Source of the DNA: Pontibacter fetidus
Lineage (GTDB): Bacteria; Bacteroidota; Bacteroidia; Cytophagales; Hymenobacteraceae
Direction of reading: 5' to 3'
DNA: 64,000 bases
Assembly (NCBI RefSeq): GCF_010119545.1
Contig: NZ_JAAEAA010000005.1
Location: 175,718-239,717 of the forward strand
Below are positions 46,501 through 53,347 of the stretch, piece by piece. Position 1 is the stretch's first letter, and the number at the start of each line of letters is the position of its first letter. The translations under genes and the position numbers were made by a program. Below the pieces are notes generated by a model. The model was not told the origin of the DNA, searched no databases, and was given only the letters and a program-made list of their open reading frames with translations.

Positions 46501-49500
46501 GTAGCAACGGGTCTTATACCGCCGCAAACAATGCATTTACCCAAGCCTTAAACAGAAGCCCGCTGATTGCTTTAAAAGACACTACCGGTAGCCGTAATGG
46601 TGTGTACATCGAAAGTACAACGCCTGCCTTCCCGACCGAGAGCTTTAAATCATCTAACTATTGGGTAGATGTGGTGTTTAACACAACTGTTACGCCTGCA
46701 AATAATGCTTCGCCAACTATAGCTATTACAGCACCTGCAAATAATGCTACGTTTGTTGCACCTGCATCGGTAACTATAACCGCCAATGCCACCGATACCG
46801 ACGGCACTGTTGCCAAAGTAGAGTTTTACAACGGAGAAAATAAAATAGGGAACGGTGCTCTTTCAGAAGAGGTATGGACGTTTACCTGGGCGGGTGTGGC
46901 AGCTGGTACCTATCAGTTAACGGCCAAAGCAACGGATGATAAAAATGCAGTTACAACTTCAGGGATAGTTAACATAACGGTGAATGCGCCTGCAAATCAA
47001 CCGCCGGTAGTAAGCATTACTGCCCCTGAAAACAATGCCGCTTTTACAGCTCCGGCAACTATAGCTGTTACCGCAACTGCAACCGACGGAGACGGAACTA
47101 TCCAGAAAGTAGAATTCTTTAACGGGGCAGTATCAATAGGAGAGGATACAGACGGTACCAATGGCTGGAACTATAACTGGGCCAATGTAGCGGCGGGCAA
47201 CTATAAGCTTACAGCCAAAGCTACAGATGACAAAGGCGCGGTTACTACTTCGGCAGAGGTGGCTGTTACCGTAAATGCACCTGCAAACCAGGCTCCTGTA
47301 GTGGCGCAGGCTATTCCGGACCAGATTGCCACTATAGGCACTGCATTTACTTATACTTTGGACGCTGGCACGTTTACTGACCCCGATGAAGATGCCCTGA
47401 CCTATAGTGCGAAGTTAGCAGATGGAACAGCATTGCCAACCTGGCTTGGTTTTACAGCGGGCACCTTTAGCGGTACACCACCCGCAGGCAGCCCGGCCTT
47501 CCTGACTATAGCCTTAACAGCACAGGATGGAAAAGGCGGAGAAGTGAGCGATGAGTTTAAACTAACTATAAATCAGCCTGAAAATACGGTGCCCGTTCTG
47601 ACAAGCATTGGCGATAAGACCATTGCCGAAGGTAATTTGCTAAGCTTCCAGGTGCAAGCTACAGACGATGGCGTACCTACCAGTACCCTGACCTATAGTT
47701 TAACCGGCGCACCGGAAGGCGCTGCTATAACTCAGCAAGGCGCCTTTACCTGGAGCCCCACCGAAAACCAGGATGGTGTGCACCAGATAACGATCAGCGT
47801 ATCGGATGGAGTATTGTTGGCTGAAGAGCAGATACAGGTAACAGTTACGGAAGTTAACGCTGCCCCGGTGCTGGCAACTATAGGTAGTAAATCGGCGCAG
47901 GAAGGCGTGCAACTGGCTTTTACTGCATCTGCAGCAGACCCTGACCTTCCTGTAAACAACCTGGAATACACCTTGGTAAGTGCCGTGCCTGAAGCTAAAA
48001 TAGATGCAAAAACCGGCGCCTTTACCTGGACACCTTCTGAACTTAACGGACCTGGCACTTACAAATTTGTGGTAAAAGTTAGTGATGGCAACCTGACAGA
48101 CGAAGAAGAAATCAGGGTTAACGTTACGGAAGTGAACCAGGCGCCTGTGCTTGCAACAATTGGTAATAAGCAAATCGGTATCGGAGCCACGCTTTACTTT
48201 AAAATGGTGGGAACAGATGCTGATATTCCAGAACAGTTATTGAGTTATTCGGCAAACAAACTTCCGGCAGGGGCATCGCTCAACGCACTGACAGGTGAGT
48301 TCTCCTGGAAGCCAGCATCAAATCAGAAAGGGATTTATAAGATCAACCTCAGGGTAAGCGACGGCCTGGCACAAACCGGCGAAAACATAACCATCACTGT
48401 AAACGAACAGTCCGTTCCTGAATTAATAAGTTTTGACCCGCAGAGCGGTACTGAAGGTACACAGGTTATACTGGCAGTCAGAAATCTGATCGACCCGGTA
48501 GCGGTATACTTTGGCAACCTGCAAGCCGCTATACTTTCTCAGTCGGCAACCAGCCTGACAACCACGGTGCCAGCGGGGGCCATTACCGGTAAAATAAGAG
48601 TCATAGCTGCCAACGGCTCCGCAACAAGCGCCACTGACTTTGTGGTGCTGAAAGAAGCATCTTCAGCGCCTACGGTACAAATTGTTTCGCCGGTTTCAGG
48701 CTCCAGTTTTGCACAGGCTACCAATGTAACTATAACAGCAGATGCGAGAGACAACGACGGTATTGCTAAAGTTGAGTTTTACCAGCGAACTGATGGAGGT
48801 ACAGACAACCTGCTGGGTGAAGGCCAAAGCGGTGCAAGCGGCTGGGCATTTGTCTGGAGTGCAGATGTACCGGGTAACTATAGGTTTGTTGCCAAAGCCA
48901 CAGATATAAACGGCGAAACTGCTACCTCTGAAAGCATAACTATAACCGTGCTGGCAACTATACCAGAGGCTCCGGTGATAATGGGTTTTAGCCCAACTTC
49001 AGGGGCAGTTGGCGATGAAGTTGTGATCAGTGGGAACAGGTTTACTGGTGCTAACCAGGTAATGTTTAACCAGACGGCTGCGCAATACACTTTGGTAGAT
49101 GATAACACCATAAAAGCTATAGTACCGGCTGGGGCTTTTACCGGAAAGATCAGTATTACTACGCCGGGCGGAACAACTACCAGTACCGCAGACTTTACGG
49201 TTATACCTGCAACTATGGCACTTCCGGTTATAGCAAGCTTTAGCCCGGCAAGCGGCGCAATAGGCTCCGAAGTACGCATCACAGGTTTGAATTTGGCAGG
49301 TACAACAAAAGTAACGTTCGGGCCGGCCACCGCAACCTTCAGGATGGACAACGGGGTTATTATAGCCAAAGTGCCCGGGGTTAACGGTAAGCTGCCAAGT
49401 GCGGTAAAAATTACAGTCACTACGCCTGCAGGCAGCACAACAACCCGGGATAAATTTACGATTGTAGCTACTTCGGTTTCGGCGGCTTCTGTAAGCACAC

Positions 49501-49784
49501 TGCAAGCTGTAGGCAACGATGAGCTGAACAACTTAACGGTTTACCCGAATCCGTTCCAGGCAACAGCAACTGTTAATTTTACACTGCAGGAAACCGGAGA
49601 TTTTGTCCTTTCGCTCTACGATAATATGGGTGCGTTAGTAACTGTACTGAAATCTGGAAAAGCGGAAGCAGGCGAACGCCAAACTATAGTTATTGACGGT
49701 GCTACGCTTACTGCCGGGTTATACATTCTTAAACTTGAAGCAAATGAAACAACAAAATCGGTTAAGTTAGTATTGGAGAAATAA
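40524..49784 (+). CDS. Giant T9SS-secreted multidomain protein (NodB-like deacetylase + DMFase-like + Ig/IPT array)
   Basis: This 3086-residue protein begins with a signal peptide (1-28). Approximate domains in order are: a ThuA/DUF4350-like domain (99-330), and a NodB-like polysaccharide-deacetylase fold (341-600) with TGDDH 350-354, H414, H454 and H554 as candidate catalytic or metal residues. Then come an Ig-like domain (672-768), DUF4082 (767-932), Ig (938-1031), an N,N-dimethylformamidase-beta-like domain (1036-1522), Ig (1529-1624), DUF4082 (1628-1794), Ig (1798-1894), DUF4082 (1895-2056), and two Ig (2063-2252). Four cadherin/He_PIG-like domains (2255-2629), IPT/TIG (2631-2711), Ig (2714-2810) and two IPT (2816-2981) follow. 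A type-A T9SS sorting domain closes it (3002-3086, LTVYPNPF...GLYILKLE). It is a surface or secreted enzyme, probably acting on a polysaccharide. It is a single gene. Confidence 0.9.
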   Translation: MKTTYTPTWRNVILSVISLLLCYIASAQILVHNPVKAIVQSVLTSQKPDAADIILASNNNAEYLNSAGNQKQNRSEYEHIKQAITKGVSASLPVAGGSGSILLVSSASNKFSEYTAEILLAEGFNGFGRTDVAALTADVLNNYDVAIVGDIALTDAQVAMLSNWTEAGGTLITFSPDPKLAGLLGLAATGGTLANRYLKVQTASGPGKGIVNETIQFKGEADLYSLDGATELAKLYSNASTVTGNPAVTIKQVGTLGGSAVAFTYDLARSVVYLRQGNPDWAGEERDGQSGPIRSNDLFYPDWVDLNKVAIPQADEQQRLLANIILQRARKPLPRFWYLPRGLKAAVVMTGDDHGTGGTKGRFNQYLALSEDNSAEAVADWRAIRGTSYIYPSTPLTDAEAKAFQDQGFEVALHVNTNCDNFTPSSLSEIYTTQLSSFRSKYQSISAPVTNRTHCIAWSDWDSQPTIESRNGIRLDANYYYWPAAWLQNRPGMFTGSGLPMRFASLSGETINCYQVTTQMTDESGMVYSEHITKLLDNALGATGYYGTFCANMHTDDATSEGSDVIIAAAKARNVPVISSKQLLAWLDGRNGSAFSAMTWDGSELNFTASIAPGARSIEGMLPITERSGQLISLTINGNTVTTRREVIKGVEYAFFNVTSGTYVARYDATALPNQAPVVAITSPETGAQLQAPATINITADATDPDGSVAKVEFYNGASKLGEDATAPYEFNWTPVAAGNYSLTAKATDNTGTATTSEVISITVAAKCPCSVFSATEGPSATSQLYRDNSTGIQLGMRFRASANGFVTGVRFYKQTGNTGTHTGQLYNNSGTVLASVAFTNETASGWQQALFSEPVSIVAGTTYVISYHSSAGYYSATVPYFTTSKDSAPLQALASGVDGPNGVYRYTGSPAFPTENFNGGNYWVDVIYNATINTEPGNNAPTIALTSPAANAAFTAPASISIKADATDSDGTIAKVEFFNGTNLLGEDLTSPYEFNWTSEAAGTYQLTARATDNSNLTTTSAAINITVAGATTPGMSRSIKEENELQGNPESEWQISGAGDLSIQGFATDMSYNKGETAKFKIKTNASAYTINIYRLGYYQGNGARLQGTATVTATLPQTQPNCIYDEATGLLDCGNWSESASWAIPADAVSGVYIARLTRSGGGSSHIMFIVRDDASTSDLLFQTSDATWQAYNVYGDNSNGRSLYAGAGGKAVKVSYNRPFVTRNGGGGGGTEEDWIFNAEYPMIRWLEANGYDVTYTTNVDSDRRGNLIRNHKVFMSVGHDEYWSGAQRTHVTNARNAGTHLAFFSGNEIYWKTRWENSVDGSGASHRTLVCYKEGSSGENTCNGKCDPSSEWTGLWRSGCEYTSGDPLACNPENELSGQISWAENTAQIQVPATFKNLRFWRNTSIASLADGQAATLTQGTIGYEWNPEQEQFRATYPKGRIILSRTQVGDKVHQVSLYRHTSGALVFGAGTVQWSWGLDSNHDRGSAPASKDMQQATVNLFADMGVQPENLQAGLTPASATTDTQAPVTAISNPANNTTLPANREVIISGTATDAATIAGVEVSTDGGTTWKTANGTTNWTFAWTPTTQGPATIQSRSFDDSGNMGEAVTLSVTIGEPGAIACPCSIYQPTDAPTGTLQRDGEGANGIQLGMRFKATVDGYVTGVRFYKQEGNLGTHIGQLYSNSGGTALAEVTFENETASGWQEATFTNPVSVKAGTVYVISYFSSQGYYSAKGDEFVNDVIRTPLIAPASATGAGNGLYKYTPTTAYPTETFNEASYFVDVVFNTTAPEQNVAPTVAITAPANNTALQAPATIAITANATDTDGTVRQVEFLNGTASLGVDMDGTDGWSYTWNNVTAGSYSLTAKATDNNGAVTVSEASVVTVTAICPCTVFNSTEPPVVNIFTGSAIQLGMRFRSTVNGYITGVRFYKHPENTGTHTGQLYSNTGTALATVTFENETASGWQEASFSAPVAVSAGTTYIISYHSSNGSYTAANNAFTQALNRSPLIALKDTTGSRNGVYIESTTPAFPTESFKSSNYWVDVVFNTTVTPANNASPTIAITAPANNATFVAPASVTITANATDTDGTVAKVEFYNGENKIGNGALSEEVWTFTWAGVAAGTYQLTAKATDDKNAVTTSGIVNITVNAPANQPPVVSITAPENNAAFTAPATIAVTATATDGDGTIQKVEFFNGAVSIGEDTDGTNGWNYNWANVAAGNYKLTAKATDDKGAVTTSAEVAVTVNAPANQAPVVAQAIPDQIATIGTAFTYTLDAGTFTDPDEDALTYSAKLADGTALPTWLGFTAGTFSGTPPAGSPAFLTIALTAQDGKGGEVSDEFKLTINQPENTVPVLTSIGDKTIAEGNLLSFQVQATDDGVPTSTLTYSLTGAPEGAAITQQGAFTWSPTENQDGVHQITISVSDGVLLAEEQIQVTVTEVNAAPVLATIGSKSAQEGVQLAFTASAADPDLPVNNLEYTLVSAVPEAKIDAKTGAFTWTPSELNGPGTYKFVVKVSDGNLTDEEEIRVNVTEVNQAPVLATIGNKQIGIGATLYFKMVGTDADIPEQLLSYSANKLPAGASLNALTGEFSWKPASNQKGIYKINLRVSDGLAQTGENITITVNEQSVPELISFDPQSGTEGTQVILAVRNLIDPVAVYFGNLQAAILSQSATSLTTTVPAGAITGKIRVIAANGSATSATDFVVLKEASSAPTVQIVSPVSGSSFAQATNVTITADARDNDGIAKVEFYQRTDGGTDNLLGEGQSGASGWAFVWSADVPGNYRFVAKATDINGETATSESITITVLATIPEAPVIMGFSPTSGAVGDEVVISGNRFTGANQVMFNQTAAQYTLVDDNTIKAIVPAGAFTGKISITTPGGTTTSTADFTVIPATMALPVIASFSPASGAIGSEVRITGLNLAGTTKVTFGPATATFRMDNGVIIAKVPGVNGKLPSAVKITVTTPAGSTTTRDKFTIVATSVSAASVSTLQAVGNDELNNLTVYPNPFQATATVNFTLQETGDFVLSLYDNMGALVTVLKSGKAEAGERQTIVIDGATLTAGLYILKLEANETTKSVKLVLEK

Positions 49785-49838
49785 CATCCGGTTCATTCAC
49801 AGGACATACTTAATACTAATAGGTAAAACTTAAAACAG

Positions 49839-49875
49839 AAGGCCGCTCCGGTTATTACGGAGCGGCCTTTTTTTG
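49839..49875 (+). terminator. Rho-independent terminator of the giant gene
   Basis: A perfect 12-bp stem (AAGGCCGCTCCG) with a 7-base loop is followed by TTTTTTT. It lies 54 bp after the stop. Confidence 0.95.
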
Positions 49876-50205
49876 TGTAGCAGGCCAGGTAGTTGTGTTC
49901 TATAGTTTCCTGTTTGACGAGGTTCTGATAACATGAGCATATCCATAGTTTAGGAGCATTTTCGTTCGTTGGCCTGTTAAATCATCCTGCAACTTGCTTC
50001 CGGGGATGCCGGCTATAGTTTGTATGCAACCAGTTAAAAATAACTGTGCAAGCCCTGTTTCTGATCTTGTAACAACATTCTGTGTGCAATGTATACATCC
50101 AAGTATAGCCGCCCCCGTTAAACTCTTTGGATAGTGATAACGGAGTAGTGGCAAAATGGAAAGCAAGCAACTAGACAATCATTCATCTTATTAAAATGAA
50201 TCCAT
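49876..50205. other. Intergenic region, no gene seen
   Basis: This 330-bp gap lies between the terminator and the metallopeptidase. Two overlapping minus-strand frames (49900-50178) show no protein-like pattern. It contains several TATAGTT half sites and presumably the promoter of the gene at 50206. Confidence 0.4.
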
Positions 50206-51105
50206 ATGAAATGGCAAGGCAGAAGAAAAAGCAGCAATATAGAAGACCGTAGAGGGCAATCGGCGGGCGGTTTTGGAGGAGGCAGAGGCATAAGCCCCAT
50301 GCTACTGATCCCATTGTTCCGTCTCCTTTTCTCGAAGGTAGGACTGGTCATTGTAGGTATAATAGTGGTCATTATGTTCCTGACAGGAACCAACCCCTTA
50401 GAACTACTGCAACAGTTTGTAGGCGGCAGTCCGCAATATGCCCAGTCAACAACGTACCAGCCGAGCCCCGAAGAGCAGGCACTGGCCGACCAGACGGCCG
50501 TGGTGCTGGCAGATACCGAAGATTTCTGGAACAAAACGATACAGGGCTACCGGGAGCCAACGCTGGTGCTGTTTTCGGAGCAGGTAAATTCGGCATGCGG
50601 GCTTGCTTCGGCAGCTACAGGTCCTTTCTACTGCCCCGGCGATGAGAAGCTATACATCGACCTCAGCTTTTTTGATGAGATGGAACGCAAGCTTGGTGCT
50701 GAAGGAGATTTTGCCCAAGCCTACGTGGTAGGCCACGAGGTAGGGCATCACATACAGAAGCTGACAGGTACCATGGATAAGGTGAACGCCATGCGTGGCC
50801 AGTTATCTGAAGCTGATTTTAACAAACTGATGGTACGATTGGAATTACAGGCTGATTTCTATGCCGGTGTGTGGGCGCACCATACCCAACGCTCCACCGG
50901 ATTTATGGAACCCGGCGACCTGGAAGAAGCCCTGAATGCAGCAAGCGCTATCGGTGATGACCGCCTTCAGAAACAGGCCACCGGCCGCGTAATGCCAGAC
51001 TCTTTCACACACGGTACATCAGCCCAACGGGTACGCTGGTTCAGAAAAGGCTTTGAAACCGGCGATGTGTCGCAAGGCGATACCTTTAATGCTACACAAC
51101 TATAG
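50206..51105 (+). CDS. ypfJ: Neutral zinc metallopeptidase, YpfJ family
   Basis: This 299-residue protein has the YpfJ start MKWQGRRKSSNIEDRRGQ, a glycine-rich linker and one membrane helix (about 32-60). An extracytoplasmic peptidase domain has the zinc motif H177-E-x-x-H181 (VVGHEVGHHIQKL). Other family marks are VNSACGLASAATGPFYCPGDEKLYIDLSFF and LELQADFYAGVWAHH, which supplies the likely third zinc ligand. The C-terminal FTHGTSAQRVRWFRKGFETGD is typical. The substrate is unknown in the family. It is a single gene convergent with the LytTR regulator. Confidence 0.92.
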   Translation: MKWQGRRKSSNIEDRRGQSAGGFGGGRGISPMLLIPLFRLLFSKVGLVIVGIIVVIMFLTGTNPLELLQQFVGGSPQYAQSTTYQPSPEEQALADQTAVVLADTEDFWNKTIQGYREPTLVLFSEQVNSACGLASAATGPFYCPGDEKLYIDLSFFDEMERKLGAEGDFAQAYVVGHEVGHHIQKLTGTMDKVNAMRGQLSEADFNKLMVRLELQADFYAGVWAHHTQRSTGFMEPGDLEEALNAASAIGDDRLQKQATGRVMPDSFTHGTSAQRVRWFRKGFETGDVSQGDTFNATQL

Positions 51106-51186
51106 TTTAACTAAAATTACAGAACCGGAAACTATAGTTTGATGGACCAGCACCCAGACAGTAGGGCAAATAACGTTTCAGAAAAA

Positions 51187-51219
51187 GAAAAGCCGCTCTA
51201 AATACATAGGGCGGCTTTT
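51187..51219. terminator. Bidirectional terminator between convergent genes
   Basis: Stem AAAAGCCGCTCTA pairs with TAGGGCGGCTTTT (one G-T pair), with a 6-base loop. The A-run and T-run at its ends can serve the metallopeptidase (plus) and the LytTR regulator (minus). Confidence 0.8.
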
Positions 51220-51260
51220 CCATAACTATAGCTTAAACTATAGTGTACTTCCAGCACCAG

Positions 51261-52010
51261 CTACATATCCAGCCATTCCTTAAACTCGGGTGCCTTGCTG
51301 CTACTAATGATAACGTCTTTATCGGTGGGGGGCTGTAACAGAAGCGAAACCCTGCCTTTAAAGTAGGGCCGTACTTCCTGCACAGCATTAATGTGAACGA
51401 TAAGCTGCCTGTTTGCCCTGAAAAAAACAGCGCTGTTGAGTTGCTCTTGCAGCTGGTCCAAAGTATAGTTGATGATAAAGCGTTTGCCTTGCCTGGTTAC
51501 TAAAAACACCACCCCTTCTTCTGCCCAGAAATAAGCTACTTCCTCTACAGCAATGGCTTTAATGCCCTGTCCCTGCTTTACCAGAAACCTTGATTTTAGT
51601 TGCTGCTGTGGCTGTAGTAACTGCTGCAGGTTATTGATATCCAGTGATACAGGATGGTGCTGGTTTTCGTATTTTTTTAAAGCATGGGCTACATCTTCTG
51701 CCTTAATAGGTTTTAGTAAGTAATCGATGCTGTTTACCTTAAAGGCTTCGATGGCATATTGGTCATACGCTGTTGTAAAAATAACCGGGCAGTTAATGGC
51801 TACCTGCCTGAAAATCTCGAAGCTGTTGCCGTCTGATAAATGTATGTCGCAGAAGATAAGGTCGGGTGCCCGGTGTAGGATAAACCATTGCACCGCTTCT
51901 TCTACAGAGCCCAGCTGCGACAGGATCTCTGCCTGTGGCCGTAGTTTCTTTACGATAGCGGAAAGCGCGCTGGCCGCCAATTGCTCATCCTCAACTATAA
52001 CTACTTTCAT
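51261..52010 (-). CDS. LytTR-family response regulator
   Basis: This 249-residue protein starts at the ATG at 52010 (MKVVIVEDEQ). Upstream ATGs at 52022 and 52040 lie deeper inside the kinase gene. The receiver domain has phosphoacceptor D55 (LIFCDIHLSDG). The C-terminal LytTR DNA-binding domain (about 150-249) contains FLVKQGQGIKAIAVEEVAYFWAEEGVVFLVTRQGKRFIINYTLDQLQEQL and FFRANRQLIVHINAVQEV. LytTR proteins bind two direct 9-bp repeats about 21 bp apart. Exactly such repeats occur at 53203-53270, between this operon and the receptor gene. Confidence 0.92.
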   Translation of the reverse strand: MKVVIVEDEQLAASALSAIVKKLRPQAEILSQLGSVEEAVQWFILHRAPDLIFCDIHLSDGNSFEIFRQVAINCPVIFTTAYDQYAIEAFKVNSIDYLLKPIKAEDVAHALKKYENQHHPVSLDINNLQQLLQPQQQLKSRFLVKQGQGIKAIAVEEVAYFWAEEGVVFLVTRQGKRFIINYTLDQLQEQLNSAVFFRANRQLIVHINAVQEVRPYFKGRVSLLLQPPTDKDVIISSSKAPEFKEWLDM

Positions 52011-53067
52011 ACGGTGCTGCATTAAGTAATGGTAAAGCAACTATAAACGACTGCCCGGTTTGGGCCACTTCTACTTTTGCATCTGTAAAATACTGGTACC
52101 TGCTGCTGATGTTCTGCAAACCTACTTTTGTAGATGTTACTTCATCCAGGCGTGGCTGTATGTTGTTTTCCACTACCAGCTTATCTTCTTTTACAAACAC
52201 GGAGATGTGTAGCGGTTTAGCAGGAGTAGAGCCATTGTGTTTTATGGCATTTTCCAGTAGCATCTGCAACGACGTAGGAGGTAACTGCAAGTGCAGGTAG
52301 GCAGCAGGCACATCAACCTTAAACTGTACGTTATCGCCGAAGCGGGTCTGCATCAGGTAAATGTAAGCGTTGGCAAGCTGCAGTTCTTTCTCAAGCGTTA
52401 CGAGTGGTTTGTCGCCGGTATCAAGCAAGCCACGGTATACTTCTGCCAACTGGCCCAGAAAAGTTGCTGCCTTGTCCGGGTCGATGTAAATAAGCGAGTT
52501 GAGTACGTTTAAACTGTTGAACAGGAAGTGCGGGTTTACCTGGTTTTTCAGGGCTTCTAACTGTGCCTTAAAGTTTTCTTTCTGCAACTGTTCTGCGCGT
52601 ATATGCTCTGCCTGCAGCTGCTTCAGGTTACGTTCGCGCTCCACAAAATAGTAGAAGAAAAGTGCCGTAACACTGCTGATGACATAGGCCAGGCGCACGC
52701 GCTCGGGCAACAAATTTATCTCTGTATCAGCTACGTAATAAATAAACCTGTAAGGCACATAGTATAACAAAAAGCAAAGCGTAACACTGCTGGCAACTAC
52801 CGTAATCCCTTCCAAAACTGCCTTAAAATTACCTGACAGCCGGCTGGCAAAGCCTGTAGCGAAAACCTGCGCTATAAAACTGTTAGACAAAAAAATAGCC
52901 AGCAGAAAAAAGAACGCCACCAATAGCTCGACCAGGATACCTCTGTCAAAAACCCAGATAGTACCCAGGTGTACAAACACCAGCGCATAGTACAGGAATA
53001 CTGTCGTGAGGGCGGCGGTAGCTACCTGTTTTAAAAAGGGTTTATAGTTGGCGTGCATTTTACGCAT
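51991..53067 (-). CDS. LytS-type sensor histidine kinase (His_kinase superfamily)
   Basis: This 358-residue protein has four hydrophobic segments in residues 13-142, then a short coiled coil (FVERERNLKQLQAEHIRAEQLQKENFKAQLEALKNQ). The His_kinase domain has H180 in NQVNPHFLFNSLNVLNSL. A HATPase region follows, with LPPTSLQMLLENAIKHNG as N box and a terminal glycine-poor G region (KVGLQNISSRYQYF). It overlaps the LytTR regulator gene by 20 bp and is its cognate sensor. The ATG at 53058 (MHANYK) is an alternative start. The divergent receptor gene is the probable target. Confidence 0.9.
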   Translation of the reverse strand: MRKMHANYKPFLKQVATAALTTVFLYYALVFVHLGTIWVFDRGILVELLVAFFFLLAIFLSNSFIAQVFATGFASRLSGNFKAVLEGITVVASSVTLCFLLYYVPYRFIYYVADTEINLLPERVRLAYVISSVTALFFYYFVERERNLKQLQAEHIRAEQLQKENFKAQLEALKNQVNPHFLFNSLNVLNSLIYIDPDKAATFLGQLAEVYRGLLDTGDKPLVTLEKELQLANAYIYLMQTRFGDNVQFKVDVPAAYLHLQLPPTSLQMLLENAIKHNGSTPAKPLHISVFVKEDKLVVENNIQPRLDEVTSTKVGLQNISSRYQYFTDAKVEVAQTGQSFIVALPLLNAAPYESSYS

Positions 53068-53202
53068 TCTAAAGGTTAACGCCTGCTGGCCGGCATGTCA
53101 GGGTTCGGGCACAATTCATGTCGAAGTAAATCTATTTACAGCTCAAAAACAAACCGGCGATGCAGCGGCTATAGTTGCTGGTTTTGTTCCTTCACCTGCC
53201 CG

Positions 53203-53270
53203 TTTCATCGCTGGCCATTTCCATTTCAGGCATCGCATATCCCATTTCACCTGCCGCAGGTCCCGCTTCA
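53203..53270 (+). promoter_or_regulatory. Four direct repeats at exact 21-bp spacing (candidate LytTR sites)
   Basis: TTTCA occurs at 53203, 53224 and 53245, and CTTCA at 53266, all exactly 21 bp apart, mostly within CATTTCA or GTTTCAT. Two helical turns is the spacing LytTR regulators need. The array lies in the 280-bp divergent gap between the LytS/LytT operon and the receptor gene, starting 136 bp downstream of the kinase start and ending 78 bp before the receptor ATG. Confidence 0.6.
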
Positions 53271-53347
53271 TCAGAAACTGGTTTCAATCCTTTTACTGCT
53301 GTCACATCTTTGAATCAATTAATTGATTTCAGGACAAATAAAACGTA

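Noticed and set aside
42822..46690. Three similar stretches considered as recent DNA duplications
   Set aside because: They are DUF4082 domains with substantial divergence at DNA level, interleaved with other domains, so they are old modules.
49900..50178. Overlapping minus-strand frames of 92 and 62 residues upstream of the metallopeptidase
   Set aside because: Two competing phases of the same DNA, neither protein-like, and in the position of the promoter of the gene at 50206.
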